A stretch of 16,812 nucleotides of DNA from Firmicutes bacterium UBA5500 (GTDB taxonomy: Bacteria > Bacillota > UBA994 > UBA5500), in assembly GCA_002427055.1 (NCBI GenBank), contig DIPA01000060.1, forward strand, positions 18,208-35,019, given 5' to 3'. This document shows positions 7,446-16,812 of the stretch, one piece after another. The position numbers and the translations under genes are program-made. Below the pieces are notes generated by a model, which ran no database searches, was not told the origin of the DNA, and worked only from the letters and a program-made list of their open reading frames with translations. The stretch's first letter is position 1. Each line of letters starts with the position of its first letter.

Positions 7446-7477
7446 CTACGAATTTCTATTCTTATTAACGATTAGGC

Positions 7478-8680
7478 TTATTCAATAACCTCGGTTACAA
7501 CACCAGCGCCCACGGTGCGGCCGCCTTCACGGATAGCGAAACGAACGCCGCGCTCCATGGCGATAGGTGTAATGAGTTCAACTTCGATAGTTACGTTGTC
7601 GCCAGGCATAACCATTTCTACGCCTTCCGGCAAGGTAACTACGCCAGTTACGTCGGTCGTGCGGAAGTAGAACTGTGGACGATAACCGCTGAAGAATGCG
7701 GTATGACGGCCACCCTCTTCTTTACGCAGGACGTAAACTTCGGCTTTGTACTTGGTATGTGGCTTGATGGTGCCGGGCTTTGCGAGCACTTGACCGCGCT
7801 CAACAGAATCGCGATCAATACCACGTAGCAAGAGACCTACGTTATCGCCGGCTTCGGCCTGATCAAGTAGTTTACGGAACATTTCTACGCCGGTAACGAC
7901 TGTCTTGCGGGACTCGTCGCTTAGCCCAACGATTTCAACTTCGGTACCTACCTTGATGGTGCCGCGCTCAATTCGGCCGGTAGCAACTGTGCCACGACCG
8001 GTGATGGTGAAAACGTCTTCCACCGGCATCAAGAACGGTTTGTCGGTCTCACGCTCTGGGGTCGGAATGTAAGCATCAACTGCATCCATTAGCTCCCAAA
8101 TCTTACCGCACCACTCGCACTCACGGCTACCACAACCACACTCTATGGCCTTGAGGGCAGAACCGGCTACGATCGGAATGTCATCGCCTGGATACTCATA
8201 TTCGGACAAGAGCTCGCGAACTTCCATCTCTACTAGCTCAAGCAATTCAGGATCGTCGACCATATCGGACTTGTTCAAGAAAACAACGATATGAGGAACG
8301 TTAACCTGACGGGCCAGCAGAATGTGCTCACGTGTCTGAGGCATCGGGCCATCAGCTGCTGATACTACTAGGATAGCGCCGTCCATCTGGGCCGCACCGG
8401 TGATCATGTTCTTGATGTAGTCAGCGTGACCTGGGCAGTCTACGTGCGCATAGTGACGATTCTCTGATTCGTACTCGACGTGCGACGTGTTGATGGTGAT
8501 TCCACGTGCCTTTTCTTCCGGGGCCTTATCGATCTGATCGTAGGCCATTTTCTGGGCGCCGCCTGCAACAGAAATGGTGCTGGTTAGAGCGGCGGTTAAT
8601 GTCGTCTTGCCATGGTCAATATGACCGATGGTGCCCACGTTTACGTGGGGCTTAGTGCGTTCATATTTTTGCTTAGCCAT
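7478..8680 (-). CDS. tuf: Elongation factor Tu
   Basis: GTPase that carries aminoacyl-tRNA to the ribosome. The 400-residue protein has the P-loop GHIDHGKT (19-26), the switch I segment [17 protein letters not shown] with catalytic His85, and NKSD as the base-recognition motif (many family members have Cys where this has Ser138). SALK is the G5 region, and domains 2 and 3 follow normally to [13 protein letters not shown]. Directly after SALK lies a four-cysteine insertion, C-x-C-x4-C-x2-C (Cys181, 183, 188, 191). The ATG at 8680 follows AGGAGGTT; eight upstream in-frame codons are not part of the family. It lies 41 bp after fusA and is the only tuf copy in this window. Confidence 0.97.
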   Translation of the reverse strand: MAKQKYERTKPHVNVGTIGHIDHGKTTLTAALTSTISVAGGAQKMAYDQIDKAPEEKARGITINTSHVEYESENRHYAHVDCPGHADYIKNMITGAAQMDGAILVVSAADGPMPQTREHILLARQVNVPHIVVFLNKSDMVDDPELLELVEMEVRELLSEYEYPGDDIPIVAGSALKAIECGCGSRECEWCGKIWELMDAVDAYIPTPERETDKPFLMPVEDVFTITGRGTVATGRIERGTIKVGTEVEIVGLSDESRKTVVTGVEMFRKLLDQAEAGDNVGLLLRGIDRDSVERGQVLAKPGTIKPHTKYKAEVYVLRKEEGGRHTAFFSGYRPQFYFRTTDVTGVVTLPEGVEMVMPGDNVTIEVELITPIAMERGVRFAIREGGRTVGAGVVTEVIE

Positions 8681-8721
8681 TTTCCTTAACCTCCTAATAA
8701 TCAAAAGGTATTTGTTTAGTA

Positions 8722-10791
8722 CTAACGTCCAATCTTAACAACTTCTTCTGCTAGACTCTTAGGCATTTCTTCATAAGCAAAGAAGTCCATACTACTGGTA
8801 CCACGTCCCTGAGTCAAAGAACGTAGGCTGGTCGTGTAACCAAACATTTCAGATAGCGGGACAAAACCACGAATGGTCTGAGTGCCCCCTCGCGCTTCCA
8901 TGCCCTCTACGCGGCCACGTCGCGAGTTAAGATCACCAATGACATCGCCCAGGTACTCTTCTGGCACTACTATCTCGATCCTCATCACTGGCTCTAACAA
9001 AATTGGATTAGCCTTAGCCATCCCACTCTTGAAGGCCATTGAGGCTGCGATACGGAAAGCCATTTCCGAAGAGTCAACGTCGTGATAGCTTCCGTCATAG
9101 AGCGTGGCCCGCACATCTACTGTCGGAAAACCAGCCAAAACTCCACTTTGCATTGCCTCGCGAAGGCCAGCCTCAACTGGTGCAATGTACTCGCGCGGGA
9201 CAACCCCACCCACGATCTTGTTGACGAACTCGAAACCACTTCCTTGTGGCAATGGCTCAAATTCAATCCACACATGACCATACTGACCACGGCCACCGCT
9301 TTGACGAACAAACTTGCCTTCCGCCTTGACTGTCTGCTTAATGGATTCGCGATAAGCAACCTGTGGTTTACCTAGGTTAGCACCCACCTTGAACTCCCGC
9401 AATAAGCGATCTGCGATAACATCCAGATGTAGCTCGCCCATCCCACGGATGATCGTCTGACCGGTCTCCCGATCAGTATAGGTCTGAAAAGTAGGATCTT
9501 CCTCCGCTAATCTGGCTAAGGCAACTGTCAACTTGTCTTGGTCGGCCTTAGTCTTAGGCTCGATAGCCTGAGAAATGACTGGATCGGGGAATTTCATACT
9601 CTCTAGGACAATTAGTGCATCTTCTGCACTCAATGTCTCGCCAGTTACTGTATCCTTCAAACCTACAACGGCTGCAATATCGCCTGTAGAAATTTCACTA
9701 ATGTCAGCACGGTGGTTAGCATGCATCCGCAAAATCCTACCGATGCGCTCTCGGCGCCCCTTGGTCGAATTGAGCACATAGCTACCTGATCGCAGAGTAC
9801 CGGAGTAAACACGCAAGTAAGCTAGTTTTCCCACAAAGGGATCGGCTACAATCTTAAAGACAAGAGCCGAAAACGGATCCTCGTTACGAGGGGCTCGAGA
9901 GGTTGGCTCCCCCTCGTCATCGGTACCAATGATGGCAGGAACATCTAAAGGTGATGGCAGATAGTCGACAATAGCATCAAGAACGGGCTGCACCCCTTTG
10001 TTGCGGTAAGACGAACCGCAATAAACAGGGACGATAGCTAGCGATAACACTGCCTTGCGCAACACCTTATGGATATCATCGACAGAAATCTCGTCACCTT
10101 CTAGGTAACGCATCATAAAGTCTTCATCAACTAATGCAAGAGCCTCTATTAGCTCTACGCGCAGGCGACGAGCCTCCTCCAGCATCTCCTCTGGAATAGC
10201 TTCAGCTGTGCTCTTGGTACCCTGGTCATCTAAATAATAAATGGCCTGCATCGTGATAAGATCAACTATGCCTTTGAATGACTCTTCCTGTCCAATAGGT
10301 AGCTGCACCGGCAAAGCATTTGCCCCTAAACGCTCATGTAGCATCTTGACAACGCGCATAAAATCCGCGCCAAGGGTATCCATCTTATTGACATAAGCTA
10401 CACGAGGAACTCTATATTTATCAGCCTGGCGCCACACCGTCTCCGATTGGGGTTCCACGCCACCCTTAGCACAAAAAACGGCGACCGCCCCATCCAAAAC
10501 TCGCAAAGAACGCTCCACCTCTACGGTGAAGTCCACGTGACCGGGTGTGTCAATTACATTGATCTGACAATCACGCCACTGGCAAGTCGTAGCTGCCGAG
10601 GTAATGGTAATGCCCCGCTCCTGCTCCTGTACCATCCAGTCCATCGTAGCGGCCCCATCATGCGTCTCGCCCACTTTATGCAACTTGCCCGTGTAAAACA
10701 AAATGCGTTCAGTAGTGGTCGTTTTTCCAGCATCGATATGGGCCATAATTCCAATGTTTCTTATCTTATCTAGTGCGAAATCTTTTGGCAT
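8722..10791 (-). CDS. fusA: Elongation factor G
   Basis: Translocase GTPase that moves tRNA and mRNA after peptide-bond formation and helps recycle ribosomes. The 689-residue length is normal for bacterial EF-G. Motifs are the P-loop [13 protein letters not shown] (17-29), [29 protein letters not shown] and NKMD. Domains II to V follow, including [11 protein letters not shown], the domain IV start [10 protein letters not shown] and the domain V segment GDLNSRRG. The ATG at 10791 sits behind GAGGAGGGG. It lies 39 bp after rpsG, the standard str-operon order. Confidence 0.97.
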   Translation of the reverse strand: MPKDFALDKIRNIGIMAHIDAGKTTTTERILFYTGKLHKVGETHDGAATMDWMVQEQERGITITSAATTCQWRDCQINVIDTPGHVDFTVEVERSLRVLDGAVAVFCAKGGVEPQSETVWRQADKYRVPRVAYVNKMDTLGADFMRVVKMLHERLGANALPVQLPIGQEESFKGIVDLITMQAIYYLDDQGTKSTAEAIPEEMLEEARRLRVELIEALALVDEDFMMRYLEGDEISVDDIHKVLRKAVLSLAIVPVYCGSSYRNKGVQPVLDAIVDYLPSPLDVPAIIGTDDEGEPTSRAPRNEDPFSALVFKIVADPFVGKLAYLRVYSGTLRSGSYVLNSTKGRRERIGRILRMHANHRADISEISTGDIAAVVGLKDTVTGETLSAEDALIVLESMKFPDPVISQAIEPKTKADQDKLTVALARLAEEDPTFQTYTDRETGQTIIRGMGELHLDVIADRLLREFKVGANLGKPQVAYRESIKQTVKAEGKFVRQSGGRGQYGHVWIEFEPLPQGSGFEFVNKIVGGVVPREYIAPVEAGLREAMQSGVLAGFPTVDVRATLYDGSYHDVDSSEMAFRIAASMAFKSGMAKANPILLEPVMRIEIVVPEEYLGDVIGDLNSRRGRVEGMEARGGTQTIRGFVPLSEMFGYTTSLRSLTQGRGTSSMDFFAYEEMPKSLAEEVVKIGR

Positions 10792-10830
10792 AATACCCCT
10801 CCTCTCATACGTTGCTTGCCAGCTATCTCA

Positions 10831-11301
10831 TTACCAGCGATAGTGTGCAAAAGCCTTATTGGCTTCGGCCATCTTATGGGTATCTTCTCGCTTCTTAATC
10901 GAGTTACCTACACCCTGGGCAGCATCGATTAGCTCGCCCGCTAAGCGCTCAACCATAGTTTTTTCGCCACGATTTTGCGCATATTGTACTACCCAACGAA
11001 TAGCTAACATCTGCTGACGCTCAGGCGCTACTTCCATAGGTACCTGATAAGTAGCACCACCAACACGGCGTGCCTTAACCTCCAGCAAAGGAGAAACGTT
11101 CTTGAGCGCTACTTCAAACACTTCGTTTGGCTCTTTTCCAGTGCGCTCTTGCACCAGATCCATAGCTCCGTAGAAAATACGCTCAGCAGTGCCACGCTTA
11201 CCATCCTGCATCAGTTTATTAATAAACCGTGTTATCAACTTGCTACCATAAATAGGGTCTGGCAAAACATCCCGTTTTGGTACTGGACCTTTTCTGGGCA
11301 T
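10831..11301 (-). CDS. rpsG: 30S ribosomal protein S7
   Basis: Primary assembly protein of the 30S head, binding the 3' domain of 16S rRNA near the E site. The 156 residues match the family length. Seen are the N-terminal [51 protein letters not shown], and the C-terminal [20 protein letters not shown]. The ATG at 11301 follows GGAGGG. It lies 58 bp after rpsL, as in most bacteria. Confidence 0.97.
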   Translation of the reverse strand: MPRKGPVPKRDVLPDPIYGSKLITRFINKLMQDGKRGTAERIFYGAMDLVQERTGKEPNEVFEVALKNVSPLLEVKARRVGGATYQVPMEVAPERQQMLAIRWVVQYAQNRGEKTMVERLAGELIDAAQGVGNSIKKREDTHKMAEANKAFAHYRW

Positions 11302-11359
11302 CCTTTTCCCTCCAATCTACAACAGTAAAACTGCCTTAGTAACTAGTCACAATGCGAGT

Positions 11360-11740
11360 CTATTTCTTAGCCTTAGCTCGTTTTGCACCATACTTCGATC
11401 GACTTTGTAGACGATTTGGTACCCCACCAGCATCTAACGTGCCACGTATTACATGGTAACGAACACCTGGTAAATCCCTTACACGTCCACCCCGTACCAA
11501 AACAACGGAGTGCTCCTGTAGGTTGTGTCCTTCGCCAGGAATATAGGCAGTAACCTCTTCCCCATTGGTTAGGCGTACCCTTGCGATCTTACGAATTGCG
11601 GAGTTTGGCTTCTTAGGACTAAGTGTAGTAACCCTAACACAAACCCCTCGTCTCTGTGGACAATCGTGCAAGGAAGGAGCCTTAGATTTATATTCCACCT
11701 TTTTGCGACCCCCACGGATTAACTGATTGATCGTTGGCAT
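11360..11740 (-). CDS. rpsL: 30S ribosomal protein S12 with arginine at position 88
   Basis: Decoding-centre protein that affects translational accuracy. The 126-residue protein has [38 protein letters not shown] (Lys43 and Lys44 intact), [19 protein letters not shown] and DLPGVRYH. The ATG at 11740 follows AAGGAGGT; a 23-codon extension of the open frame is rejected. Position 88, which aligns without gaps to Lys88 of E. coli S12 (counting the initiator Met), is Arg here (codon AGG, 11479-11477). That change is a classic streptomycin-resistance substitution. A strong hairpin lies just upstream of the gene. Confidence 0.97.
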   Translation of the reverse strand: MPTINQLIRGGRKKVEYKSKAPSLHDCPQRRGVCVRVTTLSPKKPNSAIRKIARVRLTNGEEVTAYIPGEGHNLQEHSVVLVRGGRVRDLPGVRYHVIRGTLDAGGVPNRLQSRSKYGAKRAKAKK

Positions 11741-11777
11741 ACAAGCACCTCCTTCCTCCTGAAATAAAATGGGAATT

Positions 11778-11805
11778 GCTGCCCCCGCTAGAGAGCGGGG
11801 GCAGC
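11778..11805 (-). other. 12-bp perfect hairpin between the L7Ae gene and rpsL
   Basis: GCTGCCCCCGCT (11778-11789) pairs perfectly with AGCGGGGGCAGC (11794-11805) around a 4-base loop. On the minus strand it is followed by AATTCCCATTTTATTT, so there is no immediate U tract. It starts 5 bp past the L7Ae stop and ends 37 bp before rpsL, so it could be a weak terminator, a processing site or a 3'-end stabiliser. Confidence 0.7.
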
Positions 11806-11810
11806 TCATC

Positions 11811-12068
11811 TTACACGCGTAGTAACGCTACTGATGCAGAACTGACCTGGATACCGGCTGCTTTGCCTAACTCATGCATGCTAGCAACCCACTCAATAGG
11901 TACAGCCAGTTCCTCACAAAGCTGTTGTAAATCACGCAGCACATGCGGTTCGGCGTCTTCAGCTAAAAAAACCATTTCTGCTTGACCGCGTTGTACCGCT
12001 TTCAAAGTTTGCTTGAGGCCAGCCACTTTACCTGAGGCCGTTTTTAGACGAGTTAACGCGGCAGACAA
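11811..12068 (-). CDS. L7Ae/YbxF-family RNA-binding ribosomal protein
   Basis: Small member of the L7Ae/L30e/S12e fold family, which binds kink-turn RNA; the YbxF protein of Bacillus subtilis, at the same locus, is the nearest known relative. The sequence shows [23 protein letters not shown], a central helix with a CEEL segment, and the family's [10 protein letters not shown] near the C terminus. The exact role of these proteins is unsettled; ribosome association is known for the family. The start is uncertain: I chose the TTG at 12068 (85 residues), which has a GGGGG-type Shine-Dalgarno sequence six bases away and gives the usual length. An upstream TTG at 12083 would add five residues but has no binding site. 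It follows rpoC by 35 bp. Confidence 0.87.
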   Translation of the reverse strand: MSAALTRLKTASGKVAGLKQTLKAVQRGQAEMVFLAEDAEPHVLRDLQQLCEELAVPIEWVASMHELGKAAGIQVSSASVALLRV

Positions 12069-12103
12069 CAAGCTCCCCCCCAACTAGACAAACTCAGGCA
12101 CAC

Positions 12104-15100
12104 TTAGTTATTATAATTGGCTGTTGCATCACTGTCAACTGAATCCTGATCCTGCGAGTTAGCAACCGATAAATCCACTTGCTGGTAGTCGCTCATACCC
12201 GTCCCGGCTGGAATCAGTTTGCCAATAATCACGTTTTCCTTAAGCCCTAATAGCGGATCTTCTTTACCTTTGATCGCTGCATCGGTCAATACCCTAGTTG
12301 TCTCCTGGAAAGAGGCCGCTGATAGGAACGAGTCGGTAGCAAGAGAGGCCTTCGTAATTCCGAGTAGAACCGGGCGAGCTACAGCGGGTTCTCCCCCCTG
12401 CTCCATCACTTCAGCATTTTTCTCTTCAAACTCAAACACATCTACCAAACCGCCTGCCAACAGGCTCGTGTCGCCCATTTCATCAACGCGCACCTTGCGC
12501 AGCATTTGACGCACAATAACTTCGATGTGCTTATCGTTGATCTCAACGCCCTGCATACGGTAAACCTTCTGTACTTCTTGCAGCAGGTAAGTCTGTACAC
12601 CTCGTATTCCACGCACCATCAGTAGTTCATGCGGGTTAACCGGACCCTGCGTCAACTCGTCGCCCGCTTCGATTACCTGGCCATCTTTAACTCGAAGCCT
12701 TGCACCATAAGGGATAGAGTAATTCTTTGTCTCGCCCTCTTCTGTTTGCACTAAGACTGTGCGTAACCCTTTACTCTCTTCCACTGTAACTACTCCAGGC
12801 ACCTCGCTAATCACAGCTTGCCCTTTTGGCTTACGCGCTTCAAAGAGTTCCTCCACACGTGGCAGACCCTGTGTAATATCGTCCCCACCGGCAACTCCGC
12901 CTGTATGGAAGGTACGCATTGTCAACTGAGTACCTGGCTCACCAATAGATTGAGCAGCCACAATGCCGATGGCCTCCCCAACTTCAACAATACTACCGGT
13001 AGCCAAGTTCCGACCATAACACTTGACACAAACACCATGGCGCGACTTGCAAGTCAGGACCGAGCGAATTTTCACCTGTCGGATCAACCCGCGCGTTAAC
13101 GCCTGTCCTTGCTCAACAGTTGCGCCATCAGACACTATCACTTCTTGATCTGGCACTGCCTTATAGAGAACATGCTCTTGACCGTTAGTATCTTTAACTA
13201 CCAGGCGTTCGCCATCAATTGTAAGCACGCCATTCTCTGGGGCGGTAATGACACCAAAACCAACTACTTGCTCTGCCAGCTTATTAGTAAACATCTGCCC
13301 AGCTTCGACTAACAATGTCTCAGCCGTCTGGAATTCGCCAGTCAATGGATCGCGATAATCGCTAACACTAATATCTTCAGCTGCTACACGCCCTGCAATC
13401 CGCTCAGATAATGGCTCAATGATGTACTTATCTTCACCGATATCACTGACATAAATGCCCGCAGTAGTTCCGCAGTCCTCTTCTCGCACAATAACATCTT
13501 GCGAAACGTCAACTAAACGACGCGTTAGGTAGCCTGAGTCTGCTGTTCGAATTGCTGTATCAGCTGCACCTTTGCGGGCGCCATGAGTAGAGGTAAAATA
13601 TTCGAGAACTGTTAGTCCCTCATGGAAACTTGCCTTGATTGGCAACTCGATAGTCCTACCTGATGGGTCTGACATGAGACCCCGCATGCCACCTAACTGG
13701 GTAATCTGTGAGAAGTTACCCCTAGCACCCGACATGACCATCATATAGACAGGATTAAACTGATCCATGGACTCAAAGAGTGCCTTCTGCACATCAGAGC
13801 CAGCCTTAGTCCAAATATCAATGACATCCTTGTAGCGCTCATCCTCAGTCATCATGCCGCGGCTAAAGGCACGTTCAATGTCAGATACTTGTTTTTCAGC
13901 GTTAGCGAGAATCTCACTCTTAGCTTCAGGAACTGAAATATCGCTCATTGAAATGCTGATGCCGGAAACCGTTGCATACTTAAAGCCTAGCCGTTTGATA
14001 TTATCAAGAATCTCTGTAGTGCGAGTAGAACCATGCTGGTCATAACAGCGCTCTAGGATCTTGCCCAAGAGCTTACGCTCAACCAGTTTGTTGACCTCTA
14101 ACTTATGCGCATTACCAGGCTGGCTACGATCAACGAAACCTAGGTCCTGCGGGATATTTTCATTGAGGACAATACGCCCAAGAGTGGTTTTCTCCCGCAA
14201 AGTCCCTGGAACTAAGCGAACCCAAATAGGGGCATTAAGTGCTAGGGCACCTGCTTCATAGGCCATAATAGCCTCTTCACGGCTGGCAAAGCAGCGACCA
14301 GCCCCCACCCCTTTGTCGTCCTCAGTTGTCAGGTAATAAATGCCCAAGACCATATCCTTAGTAGGGGTTACTACCGGTCGACCATCTTTCGGGTTTAACA
14401 GGTTGTGAGCCGATAACATGAGTAACCTTGCCTCAGCTTGCGCCTCAGCTGAAAGGGGAACGTGCACGGCCATCTGGTCACCATCAAAGTCTGCATTATA
14501 CGCGGTGCAGACCAAAGGATGAATCTTAATGGCACGCCCTTCAACTAAAATAGGTTCAAAAGCCTGAATTCCTAATCGATGCAAGGTGGGAGCTCGGTTG
14601 AGTAACACGGGGTGTTCCATAATTACTTCCTCTAACACGTCCCAAACTTCTTCGCGAACCCGTTCCACCATTTTTTTGGCACTCTTGATATTATGTGCAT
14701 GCCCATCCTTAACCAGCTTCTTCATCACAAAGGGCTTAAATAGCTCTAAAGCCATCTCCTTAGGCAATCCGCATTGATAGAGCTTGAGCTCAGGTCCAAC
14801 CACAATAACTGATCGCCCTGAATAGTCAACACGCTTTCCTAACAAGTTCTGACGAAAGCGCCCCTGCTTACCTTTGAGCATATCGCTTAAAGATTTCAGC
14901 GGCCGATTGCCTGGTCCGGTAACTGGGCGTCCACGACGTCCATTATCAATTAGAGCATCTACAGCTTCCTGTAACATGCGCTTTTCATTGCGCACTATAA
15001 TATCAGGCGCACCCAGCTCTAGCAGACGTTTCAACCGATTATTACGGTTGATGACTCGCCGATACAGATCATTTAAGTCACAAGTGGCAAAACGCCCGCC

Positions 15101-15835
15101 ATCTAACTGAACCATGGGGCGCAAGTCGGGTGGAATGACAGGAATTACATCTAGAATCATCCATTCCGGCCTGTTCCCAGATTTACGAAAAGCTTCTGCT
15201 ACCTCTAGACGTCTAATAGCCCGTATGCGCCGCTGCCCGGTGGCACTCTCAAGCTCTTCGCGCAATTCCTTGACTAAAGCCTCAATATTGATCTGACGCA
15301 AGAGCTCCCTAACGGCTTCAGCACCCATACCGGCCCTAAATTGATTACCATACTTATCGCGGGCTTCACGATATTCAGTTTCAGTTAATATCTGCTTCAA
15401 AGAAAGACTTGTATCACCTGGGTCCAAGACTACATAGGAAGCAAAATATAGCACTCGCTCTAGCAGCCGCGGAGACATATCTAGTACCAATCCCATACGG
15501 CTCGGAATGCCCTTAAAATACCAAATATGGGAAACTGGGGCAGCTAACTCAATATGCCCCATACGCTCACGGCGTACCTTAGCTCGTGTAACTTCAACGC
15601 CACATTTATCGCAAACGATGCCTTTATAGCGCACTCGCTTATATTTACCGCAATTGCACTCCCAGTCTTTCGTAGGCCCAAAAATCCTCTCGCAGAATAG
15701 CCCTTCTTTTTCCGGCTTCAAGGTCCGATAGTTAATCGTCTCCGGCTTCTTAACTTCTCCCTTCGACCATTCGCGGATCAAATCAGGGGATGCCAAGCTA
15801 ATTCTTATAGAACTGAACTCGTTGAGATCTAACAA
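12104..15835 (-). CDS. rpoC: DNA-directed RNA polymerase subunit beta-prime, with an extra inserted domain
   Basis: Catalytic clamp subunit of RNA polymerase, 1243 residues. In order: zinc site 1 (Cys60, Cys62, Cys75, Cys78); the lid/rudder region; the active-site motif [12 protein letters not shown] with Asp449, Asp451 and Asp453 holding magnesium; the bridge helix [17 protein letters not shown]; zinc site 2 (Cys788, Cys929, Cys936, Cys939); and the trigger loop [16 protein letters not shown]. Zinc-site-2 spacing is 141 residues from first to second cysteine, against 74 in E. coli and 82 in Thermus, so about 60 residues are inserted (about 861-921). The bridge-helix lead-in is FHEGL, where FREGL is usual. 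The start is TTG at 15835 with AAGGGAGAG nine bases upstream, matching the family start MLDLNEF. It is 167 bp downstream of rpoB. Confidence 0.97.
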   Translation of the reverse strand: MLDLNEFSSIRISLASPDLIREWSKGEVKKPETINYRTLKPEKEGLFCERIFGPTKDWECNCGKYKRVRYKGIVCDKCGVEVTRAKVRRERMGHIELAAPVSHIWYFKGIPSRMGLVLDMSPRLLERVLYFASYVVLDPGDTSLSLKQILTETEYREARDKYGNQFRAGMGAEAVRELLRQINIEALVKELREELESATGQRRIRAIRRLEVAEAFRKSGNRPEWMILDVIPVIPPDLRPMVQLDGGRFATCDLNDLYRRVINRNNRLKRLLELGAPDIIVRNEKRMLQEAVDALIDNGRRGRPVTGPGNRPLKSLSDMLKGKQGRFRQNLLGKRVDYSGRSVIVVGPELKLYQCGLPKEMALELFKPFVMKKLVKDGHAHNIKSAKKMVERVREEVWDVLEEVIMEHPVLLNRAPTLHRLGIQAFEPILVEGRAIKIHPLVCTAYNADFDGDQMAVHVPLSAEAQAEARLLMLSAHNLLNPKDGRPVVTPTKDMVLGIYYLTTEDDKGVGAGRCFASREEAIMAYEAGALALNAPIWVRLVPGTLREKTTLGRIVLNENIPQDLGFVDRSQPGNAHKLEVNKLVERKLLGKILERCYDQHGSTRTTEILDNIKRLGFKYATVSGISISMSDISVPEAKSEILANAEKQVSDIERAFSRGMMTEDERYKDVIDIWTKAGSDVQKALFESMDQFNPVYMMVMSGARGNFSQITQLGGMRGLMSDPSGRTIELPIKASFHEGLTVLEYFTSTHGARKGAADTAIRTADSGYLTRRLVDVSQDVIVREEDCGTTAGIYVSDIGEDKYIIEPLSERIAGRVAAEDISVSDYRDPLTGEFQTAETLLVEAGQMFTNKLAEQVVGFGVITAPENGVLTIDGERLVVKDTNGQEHVLYKAVPDQEVIVSDGATVEQGQALTRGLIRQVKIRSVLTCKSRHGVCVKCYGRNLATGSIVEVGEAIGIVAAQSIGEPGTQLTMRTFHTGGVAGGDDITQGLPRVEELFEARKPKGQAVISEVPGVVTVEESKGLRTVLVQTEEGETKNYSIPYGARLRVKDGQVIEAGDELTQGPVNPHELLMVRGIRGVQTYLLQEVQKVYRMQGVEINDKHIEVIVRQMLRKVRVDEMGDTSLLAGGLVDVFEFEEKNAEVMEQGGEPAVARPVLLGITKASLATDSFLSAASFQETTRVLTDAAIKGKEDPLLGLKENVIIGKLIPAGTGMSDYQQVDLSVANSQDQDSVDSDATANYNN

Positions 15836-15950
15836 TGGCTGACTCTCCCTTCAATAGTAAAATAGCAGGTAATTGCACTAACTAATGTTTATAGCGTTAG
15901 TCTGTTACCGCATTTAACTAAGCCGCCTGACATGTGCAGCACAGGGGTAT

Positions 15951-15978
15951 CTACCAGGCTACGCTAGTAGCCTGGTAG
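15951..15978 (-). other. 12-bp perfect hairpin between rpoB and rpoC
   Basis: CTACCAGGCTAC (15951-15962) pairs perfectly with GTAGCCTGGTAG (15967-15978) around a 4-base loop. On the minus strand ATACCCC follows, so it lacks a U tract and is unlikely to be an efficient intrinsic terminator. It sits 25 bp after the rpoB stop and about 115 bp before the rpoC start. Confidence 0.7.
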
Positions 15979-15983
15979 CAGTT

Positions 15984-15991
15984 ACCTCCTT
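15984..15991 (-). promoter_or_regulatory. Orphan Shine-Dalgarno sequence after rpoB
   Basis: AAGGAGGT lies 11 bases past the rpoB stop, but no start codon occurs at normal spacing. The 12-bp hairpin begins five bases further on. The first in-frame possibilities are GTG 15942 and ATG 15933, beyond the hairpin, opening a frame of 17 or 14 codons ending at 15889. Its use is unproven. Confidence 0.5.
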
Positions 15992-16002
15992 GGCAAGTTC
16001 TT

Positions 16003-16812
<810 letters not shown>

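Noticed and set aside
7277-7477. Possible tRNA gene between tuf and rpmG, as found near secE or tuf in other bacteria
   Set aside because: No cloverleaf or T-arm-like GGTTCGAATCC sequence is present; the main structure is the 15-bp hairpin.
11741-11809. N-terminal extension of S12 by 23 codons
   Set aside because: It translates through the hairpin and the ribosome site; the family starts at the ATG at 11740.
12069-12083. Start of the L7Ae-family gene at the TTG at 12083
   Set aside because: There is no ribosome site before it; the G-rich run it would encode looks like the Shine-Dalgarno sequence for the TTG at 12068. The evidence is not decisive.

Overview
The window looks like a chromosomal segment of an anaerobic, low-to-mid GC Gram-positive bacterium (Bacillota, probably a deep clostridial or Peptococcaceae-like lineage). 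The reasons are strong AAGGAGG-type ribosome binding sites, an L7Ae/YbxF-type gene between rpoC and rpsL, an L10-leader attenuator before rplJ, a four-cysteine EF-Tu of the kind I associate with Clostridia, and a two-subunit (PA/PB) glycine decarboxylase. This placement is inference from protein character; no database was searched.

Positions 1-3533 (+ strand) carry the end of a glycine cleavage operon: gcvPB (its 5' end lies outside the window), lpdA and lplA. These are the glycine decarboxylase beta subunit, the lipoamide dehydrogenase that reoxidises the H protein, and the ligase that attaches lipoate to it. A hairpin at 3554-3593 probably ends this operon. A facing terminator at 3636-3663 ends the minus-strand genes, so the two clusters converge.

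Positions 3681-16812 (- strand) are a gene-expression supercluster. In transcription order it reads rpoB (3' part only), rpoC, an L7Ae-family gene, rpsL, rpsG, fusA, tuf, then a 200-bp junction with a hairpin and a promoter, then rpmG, secE, nusG, rplK, rplA, rplJ, rplL. All the usual parts of the secE-rif-str supercluster are present, but in a circularly permuted order. The secE-to-rplL block, normally upstream of rpoB, lies downstream of tuf. Internal promoters are visible before rpmG, rplK and rplJ, and the rplJ leader carries a textbook L10-binding attenuator.

There is no mobile element, CRISPR array, tRNA, rRNA or defence cassette, and I do not see a wholly new system. The interest is in oddities within core machinery: the permuted order; an extra barrel-like segment in beta-prime resembling the neighbouring canonical one; a tail of about 137 residues on beta; a lipoamide dehydrogenase with basic residues where the NAD-binding acid should be; Arg88 in ribosomal protein S12; a four-cysteine insertion in EF-Tu; and hairpins placed between ribosome binding sites and genes (nusG, the rpoB-rpoC gap).
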